Program-made: the position numbers and the translations under genes
Part shown: positions 16,737-25,283 of the stretch, one piece after another
How positions within the stretch are numbered: the first letter of the stretch is position 1
Layout of the letters: each line of letters begins with the position of its first letter
Origin: Streptomyces deccanensis
GTDB lineage: Bacteria; Actinomycetota; Actinomycetes; Streptomycetales; Streptomycetaceae
Length of the DNA stretch: 64,000 bases
Assembly: GCF_022385335.1 (NCBI RefSeq)
Contig: NZ_CP092431.1
Location: 1,364,001-1,428,000, forward strand
Direction: 5' to 3'
The notes under the pieces: model-generated
Told to the model about the DNA's origin: nothing
What the model saw: only the letters and a program-made list of their open reading frames with translations
Databases searched by the model: none

Positions 16737-18358
16737 GCGGACACCGCCACTCCGCCGAAGAAGGCGTCGACGAGCCGTTCCCTGTTCAGCTCTCCCCGGG
16801 TGAGTGCCGTGGCGAGCGAACCTTCCCGGAACACCAGCACGCGGTCCATCAGCTCGACGTGCTCGTCGACCTCCGAGGACAGCATGACGACGGTCAGCCC
16901 CTGCCCGGCCAACTCGCGCAGCAGCCGGTAGAGATCGCGTTTGGCTCCCACGTCGATTCCCCTCGTCGGGTCGTTGAGCAGCAGGATGTCGGGGTCGGCG
17001 GCCAGCCAGCGGGCGATGACGACCTTCTGCTGGTTGCCGCCGCTCAGCGTGGTGATCGCGTCCGACGTACGGCCGAACCTGATGCCGAGCCGCTCCACGT
17101 AGTGGCGGAACCGCGTCTCGGCGGCGTGCTCGGACAGCAGCCCTTTCCTGACGTCCTGTTCGGCGGTGGCGACGGCGAAGTTGTCCAGGATGGACATCCA
17201 CGGCAGGATCGACTCCCCGCGCCGGTCCCGTGCCACGTACGCGATGCCCAGGTCCCGCGCCCTGCGGGGGTCGGTCACCCGGTCCTCCCGGTCTCCCTCG
17301 ATCCGTACGACGCCGTCGGTGTCGCCGTGCCCCACGAGGAGGCGGAGGAAGTCGTCCTGGCCGTGGCCCTCCAGGCCGGCCAGCCCGACGATCTCGCCCC
17401 GGCGCAGCCGCGCCCGGCACGGCTCGCCGCCCGGCCGCAGGCGTGAGCCGGTGACCTTCAGGACGACCGGGCGTGCCTCGGTGGCGGAATCCGTGGAGGT
17501 GGCCGAGTCGAGGGCGGTGGCGGAATCGGGGGCAGTGGCCGAATCGGGGGCGGTGGCCGAGTCGGTGGCGGTGGCGTCGGGGACCGCGCGGGCCGTGTCC
17601 TGCGCCAGGTGCGCGCCACCCGACATCAGCCGGATCATCTCGTCGTGCTCCCAGTCCGCGCCTAGGGTGCCCACCGTGCGGCCCGACCGGAGAACGGTGA
17701 CGCGGTCGGCGATCTCCCGGATCTCGTCCATCCGGTGGGTGATGAGGACGATGCTCATGCCCAGCGCCGCCCGCTGTCTCACCAGGGCGAACAGGCGGGT
17801 GCGGGTGTCGTGGTCGAGGGCGGAGGTCGCCTCGTCGAGGATCAGCACCTTGGGGTCCCGCAGCAGCGACCGGGCGATGCCGCAGGCCTGACGGTCGCTG
17901 AGCTGGAGCGAGCCGAAGGGGGCGTCAAGGTCGGGCGGCGTGACGAGCAGCGCGGCGAGGATCTCCGCCGCCTCGGCACGGCGGCCGGCATCCCGGGTCA
18001 CGGGGCGCAGCAGGCGGTCCGCGCCGAGCCACAGGTTGTCCAGGACGGACCGGTTCTCGACGCCGAGCACCTCCTGGAACACCGTGTCGATGCCCGCGCG
18101 CAGTGCCTGAGCCGGGGTGCGCGGGGCGAAGGGGCGGCCGCCGACCGTCATGGAGCCGGTGTCGGGGTGGTGCACCCCGCTGAGGATCTTGACCAGCGTG
18201 CTCTTCCCCGAGCCGTTCTCCCCCACGAGGGCGTGCACCTCGCCCGGGAACAGGCGGAGGGCGGCGTCCTGGAGGGCGACCGTCGGACCGAAGTGCTTCC
18301 GTAGGCCGTCGACCGCCAGCACGGCTTCCGGCTCGGCTGTGAGCGGGTGGGTCGGCAC
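16733..18358 (-). CDS. Sugar-type ABC transporter dual ATP-binding protein (RbsA/XylG type)
   Basis: This is a 541-aa ATPase with two ABC domains in one chain. Domain 1 has Walker A GENGSGKST, Walker B VLILDEATSALD, and a weakened signature (LQLSDRQACGIARSL). Domain 2 has the degenerate Walker A usual for this family (GLEGHGQDD), a canonical LSGGNQQKV signature and LLLNDPTRGIDVG. The two are joined by a low-complexity linker of repeated ATAPDS-like hexapeptides. A GTG start at 18358 is chosen because AGGAGG lies five bases upstream; the frame continues further but crosses the operator region. It is the first gene of the operon that ends with the SDR at 12471. Confidence 0.92.
   Translation of the reverse strand: MPTHPLTAEPEAVLAVDGLRKHFGPTVALQDAALRLFPGEVHALVGENGSGKSTLVKILSGVHHPDTGSMTVGGRPFAPRTPAQALRAGIDTVFQEVLGVENRSVLDNLWLGADRLLRPVTRDAGRRAEAAEILAALLVTPPDLDAPFGSLQLSDRQACGIARSLLRDPKVLILDEATSALDHDTRTRLFALVRQRAALGMSIVLITHRMDEIREIADRVTVLRSGRTVGTLGADWEHDEMIRLMSGGAHLAQDTARAVPDATATDSATAPDSATAPDSATALDSATSTDSATEARPVVLKVTGSRLRPGGEPCRARLRRGEIVGLAGLEGHGQDDFLRLLVGHGDTDGVVRIEGDREDRVTDPRRARDLGIAYVARDRRGESILPWMSILDNFAVATAEQDVRKGLLSEHAAETRFRHYVERLGIRFGRTSDAITTLSGGNQQKVVIARWLAADPDILLLNDPTRGIDVGAKRDLYRLLRELAGQGLTVVMLSSEVDEHVELMDRVLVFREGSLATALTRGELNRERLVDAFFGGVAVSA
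17481..17570 (-). repeat. Five imperfect 18-bp tandem repeats coding the ATPase linker
   Basis: Five consecutive 18-bp units (consensus GGTGGCCGAATCGGGGGC on the + strand) encode repeated Ala/Asp/Ser/Thr hexapeptides between the two ATPase domains. Such in-frame repeats can change number by slippage without loss of frame. Confidence 0.9.
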
Positions 18359-18428
18359 TGACCCCTCCTGACTTGGGTGACTGATTCCAGAGGAGACCCA
18401 GACGTATCCAGATCGAATGACTGTCGTC

Positions 18429-18439
18429 TGGTCATACAA
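18429..18439. promoter_or_regulatory. Regulon operator 2 (TTGT-ATG-ACCA), ABC-importer operon
   Basis: The minus-strand core is TTGTATGACCA, 71 bp upstream of the dual-ATPase start. The surrounding 18 bp (18422-18439) are repeated with one change at operator 3. Together the two sites flank the divergent promoters of the importer and the NmrA/oxidase operon. Confidence 0.72.
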
Positions 18440-18589
18440 TGTTTCTGGGCGAGGCAGACGGTAGCGCGTGGCCGAAACCGGCGTCCAGAGGCGAATCGCC
18501 TCGAATTTGTTCGCTGTCCGACGCGACGCCCGACGCGCGGACCAGGGGGATCCGCAGGAAATATCCGCACCCCGGGCCTGATTGTCGTC

Positions 18590-18600
18590 TCGTCATACAA
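18590..18600. promoter_or_regulatory. Regulon operator 3 (TTGT-ATG-ACGA), NmrA/oxidase operon
   Basis: The minus-strand core is TTGTATGACGA, 62 bp upstream of the NmrA-like gene. A possible promoter, TTGTCG (18582-18587) and TACGGT (18605-18610) with a 17-bp spacer, brackets the site, so a bound repressor would block polymerase. The 18-bp block 18583-18600 matches 18422-18439 at 17 positions. Confidence 0.72.
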
Positions 18601-18661
18601 AGAGTACGGTTGGCGAGCACCACCCGGGCGGGCCGGGTCGGCGAGCACCAAAGGAGTGCAC

Positions 18662-19600
18662 GTGTACCTCATCACCGGTGCCAGCGGAGGGCTGGCCCAG
18701 ACCGCAGCGGAGCTGCTGCTGGAGTCGGTCCCCGCCGACCAGGTCATCCTGACGACGCGGGCGCCCGGCAAGCTCCAGTCCTTCGCCGACCGTGGCGTCC
18801 ACGTGCGGTACGCCGACTTCGCCGAGCCTGACAGCCTCGATGCGGCCTTCGCGGGTGCGGAGCGGATGCTGCTCGTCTCCACCGCCCAGGTCGGTTCACG
18901 GATCGGGTTCCACCGCAACGCCATCGAGGCGGCCCGGCGCGCCGGTGTCCAGTACCTCGCGTACACGTCGATCGTCGGCGCCGGCGTCGAGGAGAACGAC
19001 GCCGTCGTCTGTACCGAGCACCGCGCGACCGAGGCCATGCTGCGCGAGTCGGGACTGCGCTGGAACACTCTGCGCGACTCCCAGTACGCGCAGGCGGTCG
19101 CCTACTTCATCGCGCCCGGCGCGGTCGCCATGGGGCAGATGGTCGGCGCCTGGGGCGAGGGCACCGTCGGCTTCGTGTCGAGGGACGACTGCGCGGCCGC
19201 CGCCGTCGGCGCGCTGCTCGGTCGCGGCGAGGACGACCGGGCCTACGAGGTCACCGGCCCGGAGAAGCTGACGTACCGTCAAGTATGCGCGATGATCTCG
19301 GAGATCAGCGGCACCGAAGTCACGTACGTGCCGATCAGCGACGAGGACCAGTACGCCATCTTCGACTCCATGGGCGTGCCCCGCGAGTACGACGCCGAGG
19401 CGATCGCCGCCTCCCCCATCCCGTGGAACAGCGACGACATGGTGTCGTTCAGTCGCGCGATCCGCCTCGGGCACATGTCCTCCCTCAGTGACACTGTCCA
19501 GACGCTGGCCGGGCGGGCGCCGCGCTCGATGCGCTCGGTGCTGGAGGAGGCCGCGGTGACCTGGGCGCCCGCGGGGGCCGTCGTGGAGGCCGCGCGATGA
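18662..19600 (+). CDS. NmrA/QorB-like NAD(P)-dependent atypical SDR
   Basis: This is a 312-aa atypical SDR. The nucleotide-binding TGASGGLA motif is at the extreme N-terminus, followed by TTRAPGKLQSFADRGVHVRYADFAEPDSL, the typical NmrA/quinone-reductase 2 pattern, and AYTSIVGAGVEEND. The GTG start at 18662 has AAGGAG six bases upstream; the apparent longer frame would read through the operator region. QorB-like members reduce quinones with NADPH, so handling of quinone or quinone-methide products of the neighbouring oxidases is a plausible role (inference). It overlaps the next gene by ATGA. Confidence 0.86.
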   Translation: MYLITGASGGLAQTAAELLLESVPADQVILTTRAPGKLQSFADRGVHVRYADFAEPDSLDAAFAGAERMLLVSTAQVGSRIGFHRNAIEAARRAGVQYLAYTSIVGAGVEENDAVVCTEHRATEAMLRESGLRWNTLRDSQYAQAVAYFIAPGAVAMGQMVGAWGEGTVGFVSRDDCAAAAVGALLGRGEDDRAYEVTGPEKLTYRQVCAMISEISGTEVTYVPISDEDQYAIFDSMGVPREYDAEAIAASPIPWNSDDMVSFSRAIRLGHMSSLSDTVQTLAGRAPRSMRSVLEEAAVTWAPAGAVVEAAR

Positions 19601-21198
19601 GCACCGACACGAACACCGACGCCGTCGGAGACGGCACCTACCTCACCGACAAGGCACTGCGACGCTTCGTCGACGTGCTCGGCGAGGACGGTGTCGTCCT
19701 CGGTGAGGGCCGCTTCCACGAGCAGTACCGCGACAAGTACTGGCACCGCGACGACGACACCTACGACCCCGCCGCCGTCCTGCTGCCGCGCAGCGCCGAG
19801 GAGGTGCAGGCGGTGGTCCGGATCGCGAACGAGTTCGGGGTGCCGATCTGGACCTCCTCGCAGGGCCGCAACTACGGCTACGGCGGCTCCTCGCCCCGCC
19901 TGAAGGCGACCGTCGTGGTCAGCCTGACCCGGATGAACCGCGTCCTGGAGATCAACCGCGACCTGGCGTACGCGGTGGTCGAGCCCGGTGTGCGCTGGTT
20001 CGACCTGTACGACGCGCTGAAGGAGTCCGGCAACGAGGATCTGATGGTGACCGTCCCCGACCTCGGCTGGGGCAGCGTCATCGGCAACTCCCTCGACTGC
20101 GGGATCACCTACCAGCCCTACGGCGCCGACTTCATGGCCCCGTGCGGGATGGAAGTCGTCTTGGCCAACGGCGAGTTGCTGCGTACGGGGATGGGTGCCA
20201 TCCCGGACAACAAGTCCTGGCACACCTACAAGCGCGGCCTCGGACCGGTGCTCGACGGCCTGTTCGTGCAGTCCAACTTCGGCATCGTGACGCGGATGGG
20301 CTACTGGCTGATGCCGCGCCCGGAGGCGTACGCCCCGTTCTTCCTGACGGTGCCGCGGGACGAGCACCTGGAGCAGGCCGTCGACATCATCCGCCGGCTC
20401 CGCCTCGACGGCACGCTGCGCGGGGTGCCGAGCATGTACAACACCGTGACGCTGGCGGCCCAGTTCCCCGACGTGATGGGCCGCTTCGCGGGTGCCGACG
20501 GCGCCTTCAGCGAGGAGACCCTGGACGAGATGGCCGACGCCACCGGGCTCGGCCGGTGGGCGCTGCGCGGGGCACTGTGGGGGGACGGCCCCGTCGTGGA
20601 GCACCAGTTGGCGAAGATCCGGACGGCGTGGAGCGAGGTTCCCGGCGGCCAGGTGCTCTTCGAGCGGACGTACGGGCCACAGGAGTACGACGAGATCCGT
20701 TCGATCCCCGACAAGTGCCAGGGGGGTCTGCCCGGGCTCGAACTGCTCGACGCCATTCCGGAGGGCGTCGCCCACATCGGCTTCTCCCCCGCGATTCCCC
20801 TGGTCGGCAGTGATGTGCGGGAGGTCGTCGACCTCTTCGACCGGATCGTGCGGGAGCAGGTCGGGGTCAATGTCGCCGGCGGGCTGCTGATCATCAATGA
20901 GCGGACGGCGCTGTACGTCACCGGGCTCAACTACGACTACCGGGACGCGGAGCAGTGCCGTCGGGCCTACGACGCGCTGAAGGTGCTCGTGGCGGAGGCG
21001 GGGCGGCGCGGGTACGGCGAGTACCGCGCGCACCTGGACTTCATGGATCTGGCGTCCGCGCAGTACTCCTTCAACGACCACGCCTACCGCCGCTTCTGCG
21101 AGACGATCAAGGACGCGGTGGATCCGAACGGGATCCTGTCGCCGGGCCGGCACGGGATCTGGCCGGAGAACCTCCGCCACCTGGCGGATCGCGGCTGA
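19597..21198 (+). CDS. VAO/4-cresol dehydrogenase-type FAD oxidase 1
   Basis: This is a 533-aa flavoenzyme of the VAO/PCMH fold (FAD_binding_4 at about 55-235, then the oxidase C-terminal domain). It aligns by eye along its length with 4-cresol dehydrogenase PchF. The phenolate-binding residues appear kept: Tyr95 in GRNYGYGG, and Tyr476-Arg477 in GEYRAHLDFMD. This predicts a para-hydroxylated aromatic substrate oxidised at the para side chain through a quinone methide. The position corresponding to the Tyr that links FAD covalently in PchF is not Tyr, so flavin attachment may differ. No cytochrome subunit gene is adjacent, so O2 or another acceptor is likely. Confidence 0.88.
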   Translation: MSTDTNTDAVGDGTYLTDKALRRFVDVLGEDGVVLGEGRFHEQYRDKYWHRDDDTYDPAAVLLPRSAEEVQAVVRIANEFGVPIWTSSQGRNYGYGGSSPRLKATVVVSLTRMNRVLEINRDLAYAVVEPGVRWFDLYDALKESGNEDLMVTVPDLGWGSVIGNSLDCGITYQPYGADFMAPCGMEVVLANGELLRTGMGAIPDNKSWHTYKRGLGPVLDGLFVQSNFGIVTRMGYWLMPRPEAYAPFFLTVPRDEHLEQAVDIIRRLRLDGTLRGVPSMYNTVTLAAQFPDVMGRFAGADGAFSEETLDEMADATGLGRWALRGALWGDGPVVEHQLAKIRTAWSEVPGGQVLFERTYGPQEYDEIRSIPDKCQGGLPGLELLDAIPEGVAHIGFSPAIPLVGSDVREVVDLFDRIVREQVGVNVAGGLLIINERTALYVTGLNYDYRDAEQCRRAYDALKVLVAEAGRRGYGEYRAHLDFMDLASAQYSFNDHAYRRFCETIKDAVDPNGILSPGRHGIWPENLRHLADRG

Positions 21199-21207
21199 GA
21201 CGACGAC

Positions 21208-21256
21208 GGACATGCGAGTGGGGCCCCGGCTGAGCCGGGGCCCCACTCGCATGTCC
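21208..21256. terminator. Bidirectional terminator with a perfect 23-bp stem
   Basis: A perfect 23-bp inverted repeat (arms 21208-21230 and 21234-21256) with a TGA loop lies between two convergent oxidase genes. The stem is G/C rich at the loop end. It can terminate both operons. Confidence 0.92.
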
Positions 21257-21269
21257 TCCCTCTTCAGGT

Positions 21270-22871
21270 TCAGCGGGCGGGCCGGTGGGCAGCCGGCCAG
21301 ATGCCCTGCTTGCCCGGCGCGAGGATGCCGGCCGGATCGATCGCGTCCTTGAGCTTCTCCGTGAAGCGGCGCATGGCGTGGTCGTTGAAGTCGTACTGGT
21401 CGGTGACCAGGTCCATCACGTCGAGATGCGCCCGGTACTCGCCGAACCCGGCCTTCGCCGTCTCGACGATCAGCTCCCGGCAGGCCGCGTAGGCGGCCGT
21501 GACCTGCTCCTGGTTCGTCAGGTCGTACAGGAACATCGTGACGTCCTGGGCGCTGCGCGGAGTGAGGAGGAGGCCGCCGATCTGGTCGAACCCGTATTTC
21601 TCCACGACGCGCCTGGCCCGCTCGCGCTGCTCGCGCACCACGGAGCCGATCAGGGGGAGGACGGGCGAGAACCCGACGTGACCACCCTGAGACCCCCACC
21701 ACTTCACGGATTCCAGCATGTCCAGGTTGGGGATGCCCGCGGGTACCTGGTGGGGCGGTGCGACGACGTCCGCTCCGGCGTCACCGGGGTAGGTCGTGCC
21801 GGTGACGTCGGCCCCGTCGATCCGGGCGAAGGCCTGCTTGATGACGGCGAACTTCGCGTCGACCACGGATCTCGGGCCGTACAGCGAGAAGCGCACGGTC
21901 CAGCGGCCGGTCCCGAGGTTGCGGCCGATCTCGTCGACCACGTGGTCGGGGACCGGCCCCTCGCCCTGATACCAGTTCGACCGCGGTGCGATCAGCCAGG
22001 CGACGGAGAGCGCGCTGGCGACGGTCGGCACGCCGTCGATGATCCGGTCCAGCATCAGCTGCCGCAGGATCTCGACGAAGGGCTCGAGATCCTCCTCGCG
22101 GGGCACACCGGCCGTGCCCACCAGGGTGCACTCCGGCGTCGGCAGGAGCCAGACGCCCATCTTCGTCACGATCCCGAAGTTGGACTGCATGAACAGGTCG
22201 CTGACGGACGGTCCGAAGGCCCGACGGTGCACATGCCAGGCCTTCGAATCGGTCATCGCGCCCTGACCGGTCCGCAGGAGGTCCCCGTCCGGCAGGACGA
22301 CCTCCATCCCGCAGGCGCCGGCGGCGTGGTCCCCGTACACGCCGTACCCGACCCCGTGGTCGAGCGCGTTGCCGATCACGCTCCCCCAGCCCAGGTCCGG
22401 TGTGGAGACCATCAGCCGATGGCCGCCGGCCCGCAGATGCTCGTAGAGGTCGGAGAACCGCACGCCGGGCTCGACGACGGCGTAGCCGAGTTCGTCGTTG
22501 ACCTCCAGCACCCGGTTCATCCGCCGCAGGCTCACCACCACCGAGCCACCGACGCGGGGTGCGGCACCGCCGTAGCCGTTGTTCCTGCCCTGGGAGACCG
22601 TCCACAGCGGGATCCGCAACTCGTTCGCGACCCGGACGACTGCCTGGACCTCTTCCACCGTTCCGGGGAAGACCACCGCGGAGGGCACGAACGTGTCCCG
22701 CCCGTCGAAGGAGTAGGGGTCACGGAACTCGGCCAGGTCATCGGGTGAGCTCAGCACATGCTCTTCCCCGACGATCAGCGCCAGCGACTTCAGTGCTCGG
22801 GAGAAGTCCTCGGCCGACACGTCCGGCGGCAGCAGGTGTCCATGTACCGGCGCGGTGTCGTCATTCGTCAT
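21270..22871 (-). CDS. VAO/4-cresol dehydrogenase-type FAD oxidase 2
   Basis: This is a 533-aa paralogue of oxidase 1. FAD-binding features include GRNNGYGG (Tyr100), VVEPGVRFSDLYEHL and DLGWGSVIGNALDHGVGYG. The phenolate-binding pair is Tyr479-Arg480 in GEYRAHLDVMD. It is the most divergent of the three, with a different middle region (substrate cap) and KWWGSQGGHVGFSPVLPL near 385. The start at 22871 is chosen because the ATG lies 11 bp inside the end of the SDR gene. It is the last gene of a six-gene minus-strand operon. Confidence 0.88.
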   Translation of the reverse strand: MTNDDTAPVHGHLLPPDVSAEDFSRALKSLALIVGEEHVLSSPDDLAEFRDPYSFDGRDTFVPSAVVFPGTVEEVQAVVRVANELRIPLWTVSQGRNNGYGGAAPRVGGSVVVSLRRMNRVLEVNDELGYAVVEPGVRFSDLYEHLRAGGHRLMVSTPDLGWGSVIGNALDHGVGYGVYGDHAAGACGMEVVLPDGDLLRTGQGAMTDSKAWHVHRRAFGPSVSDLFMQSNFGIVTKMGVWLLPTPECTLVGTAGVPREEDLEPFVEILRQLMLDRIIDGVPTVASALSVAWLIAPRSNWYQGEGPVPDHVVDEIGRNLGTGRWTVRFSLYGPRSVVDAKFAVIKQAFARIDGADVTGTTYPGDAGADVVAPPHQVPAGIPNLDMLESVKWWGSQGGHVGFSPVLPLIGSVVREQRERARRVVEKYGFDQIGGLLLTPRSAQDVTMFLYDLTNQEQVTAAYAACRELIVETAKAGFGEYRAHLDVMDLVTDQYDFNDHAMRRFTEKLKDAIDPAGILAPGKQGIWPAAHRPAR

Positions 22872-23709
22872 CAGGCTTCTCCTCTCGTGCGGCGGCCCCG
22901 CGTCGGAACGCCGCGTCGATCGCGGCCGCGCGTTCGGCGACCATGGGGTACCACTCGGGGTGCGTGACGATGTGGGTCTCGCCGCGGGCCAGGCCGGCCA
23001 GCACGATGTCGCCCACCTCCACCGGTTCCAGCCAGCGCAGCTTGGCGAGTTCCGGGTCGTCGGAGATGTCGTTCTGGACGAAGGCGCTGCTCGGCGCCCC
23101 CGCGGGCCTGGTGCGCAGGGACCGGGCGATGTTGCTGCGGACGGTGCCCGGCGCGAGCACGGCGGCGCCCACGTTCGAGCCCTCCCGCTCCAGTTCGTGC
23201 GCGAGCGCCTCGGTGAGGCCCGTGATCGCGAACTTCGTCGTGGCGTACGCCCCAAGACCGGGCATGTCGGCGACGAAGCCGCCCATGGAGGACGTGTTCA
23301 CGAGGTACGCCGGCTCTCCGTGCCGTTTCAGCAGCGGCAGGAAGGCGTGGACGCCGTGGATGACACCGTCGAGGTTGACGTCGAGGATCCACTTCCAGTC
23401 CCCGAGGGTCATGTCCGCGATGCGCGACTCGGGGGCCACCCCGGCGTTGTTGAACACCAGGTGCACCTTGCCGAACCGCTCCACGACCTGCCTGGCCAGC
23501 GCCAGCACGCTCGCCGCGTCGGTGACATCGGTACGTATCCCCACCGCCCCGATCTCCTTGGCGGCGGCCTCCAGCGGGTCCTCCTCGATGTCGGCGATCA
23601 CCACCTGGGCACCGCGCTCGGCCAGCCGCTGGGCGATGCCCTTGCCGATGCCCGACGCGCCGCCGGTGACGACGGCGACGAGTCCGCTCACCTCCTCGAT
23701 CACGGTCAC
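22861..23709 (-). CDS. Short-chain dehydrogenase/reductase between two oxidase genes
   Basis: This is a 282-aa classical SDR with TGGASGIG (about 16-23), NNAG, Ser in NTSSMGGF, and the catalytic YATTK (Tyr-x3-Lys). It is longer at the C-terminus than average, with HPEWYPMVAERAAAIDAAFRRG, typical of the SDRs that act on bulky alcohols. The GTG start overlaps the stop of oxidase 3 by GTGA, and its 3' end overlaps oxidase 2, so all three are translationally linked. A benzylic alcohol made by the oxidases would be a logical substrate (inference). Confidence 0.9.
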   Translation of the reverse strand: MTVIEEVSGLVAVVTGGASGIGKGIAQRLAERGAQVVIADIEEDPLEAAAKEIGAVGIRTDVTDAASVLALARQVVERFGKVHLVFNNAGVAPESRIADMTLGDWKWILDVNLDGVIHGVHAFLPLLKRHGEPAYLVNTSSMGGFVADMPGLGAYATTKFAITGLTEALAHELEREGSNVGAAVLAPGTVRSNIARSLRTRPAGAPSSAFVQNDISDDPELAKLRWLEPVEVGDIVLAGLARGETHIVTHPEWYPMVAERAAAIDAAFRRGAAAREEKPDDE

Positions 23710-25283
23710 GTGAGGGCCTTTCGGTAGGAGGCGGGCCAGACGCCGTGCCGGCCCGGGGACAGGATTCCGTTCGGGTCGACCGCGTCCTTGATCCGCTCGA
23801 CGAAGCGGCGGTAGGCGTGGTCGTTGAAGGAGTACTGGTCGGCCGCGAGGTCCATGAAGTCCAGGTGGGCGCGGTACTCGCCGTATCCGAGCGCCCCCAC
23901 CTCGCTGACCAGCATCTTCGCGGTGTCCACCGCCGCGCGTACCTGCTGCTCGTCGCGTGTGTCGAAGCTGATGCTGCTGACGACGATGGCGCTGCGGTCG
24001 TTGATGGGGAAGATCGCGCAGACGAAGTTCGTTCCGGCCCGGTCGGTGACCAGCCGGTGGATCACGTCCACGACGCGGCGCACCTCGCCGCCGGTGAGCG
24101 GGACCACCGGCGAGAAGCCGATGTGGCCGACGAACTCGGGGACGACCTCCATCAGGTCCATGCTCGGGATGCCGGCCTGGACCTTCTCCATGAAGGTGGT
24201 CAACTCGCCCCACTCGTGGCGCAGGTAGGTGCGGTGGTGGTCGACGCGCGAGCCGTCGATGGCCGACCACGCCTCACGGATGCGGCGCAGGTGGTGTTCG
24301 ACGACGGGCCCGTCGCCCCACAACGCGGTGCGCAGCCCCCAGCGTCCGATGCCGGTGCGGGCGGCGAGGCCGTCCAGGGCCTCCTCGCTCGCCGGTCCCT
24401 CGGCGCCCATGAACTCACCGAGGAGTTCGGGGAATTGGGCGGCCATGGTGATGGTGTTCTGGAGGTTCGGCACTCCCCGGATCACTCCGTCGAGGCGGAG
24501 TTCGCGGACGATGTCGACGGCCTGGGCGAGCTGGTCGTCCCGGGGGACGGTCAGGTACAGCGGCGCGTACGCCTCGGGGCGGCGCTGGAGCCAGACGCCC
24601 GCGCGCGTGACGACGCCGTAGTTGGACTGGAGGAACAGCGGGTCGAGGACCGGGCCGAGGCCGCGCTGGTAGACGTGCCAGGAGGGGTTGTCGGGGATGG
24701 CTCCCATGCCGGTGCGCAGCAGCTCCCCGTCCGCGAGGACCACCTCCATCCCGCACAGTTTCTGGAAGTCGGAGCCGTTCGGGCCGTAGGTGACGCCGTT
24801 GTCGAGGGAGTTGCCGATGACGCTGCCCCAGCCGAGGTCGGGGATCGAGCACCACAGGTCGCCGTTGCCGGACGCCTCCAGTGCTTCGTACAGGTCGAAC
24901 CAGCGCACACCGGGCTCGACCACGGCGTACGCCAGTTCGCGGTTGATCTCCAGGACCCGGTTCATCCGGCGGAAGCTGATCAGGAGGGAGCCTCGGACGC
25001 GGGGCGACGGGCCGCCGTAGCCGTTGTTGCGGCCCTGGGAGGAGGTCCACACGGGGATGCGGTACTCGTTCGCGATCCGTACGACCTCGCGCACCTGGTC
25101 GGTGGAGGTGGGGAAGACGACGGCGGAGGAGTCGTAGGTGCGGTCGCCCTGGAACCAGTACGGATCGCGGTAGGTGTCGCGTTCGGCGTCGGTCAGCAGG
25201 ACGGCGTCCGCACCGACCGCCTCGGTCAGGCGGTGCACCGCCTCGTCCGGCAGGTCCGTGTGCTCCCGCGGGGGCGTCGTCAT
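23706..25283 (-). CDS. VAO/4-cresol dehydrogenase-type FAD oxidase 3
   Basis: This is a 525-aa paralogue, closest to oxidase 1. GRNNGYGG (Tyr89) and GEYRAHLDFMD (Tyr470-Arg471) keep the phenolate-binding set. IPDLGWGSVIGNSLDNGVTYGPNG covers the flavin pyrophosphate loop, and the C-terminus ends DPNGILSPGRHGVWP as in 4-cresol dehydrogenase. Having three paralogues in one locus suggests oxidation of different side chains or successive steps on one multi-ring substrate. Its ATG overlaps the stop of the hydrolase gene by ATGA. Confidence 0.89.
   Translation of the reverse strand: MTTPPREHTDLPDEAVHRLTEAVGADAVLLTDAERDTYRDPYWFQGDRTYDSSAVVFPTSTDQVREVVRIANEYRIPVWTSSQGRNNGYGGPSPRVRGSLLISFRRMNRVLEINRELAYAVVEPGVRWFDLYEALEASGNGDLWCSIPDLGWGSVIGNSLDNGVTYGPNGSDFQKLCGMEVVLADGELLRTGMGAIPDNPSWHVYQRGLGPVLDPLFLQSNYGVVTRAGVWLQRRPEAYAPLYLTVPRDDQLAQAVDIVRELRLDGVIRGVPNLQNTITMAAQFPELLGEFMGAEGPASEEALDGLAARTGIGRWGLRTALWGDGPVVEHHLRRIREAWSAIDGSRVDHHRTYLRHEWGELTTFMEKVQAGIPSMDLMEVVPEFVGHIGFSPVVPLTGGEVRRVVDVIHRLVTDRAGTNFVCAIFPINDRSAIVVSSISFDTRDEQQVRAAVDTAKMLVSEVGALGYGEYRAHLDFMDLAADQYSFNDHAYRRFVERIKDAVDPNGILSPGRHGVWPASYRKALT

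Noticed and set aside
18377..18661. N-terminal extension of the NmrA-like protein by 95 residues
   Set aside because: The extension reads through the operator and promoter region and lacks homology-like pattern; the GTG at 18662 has AAGGAG.
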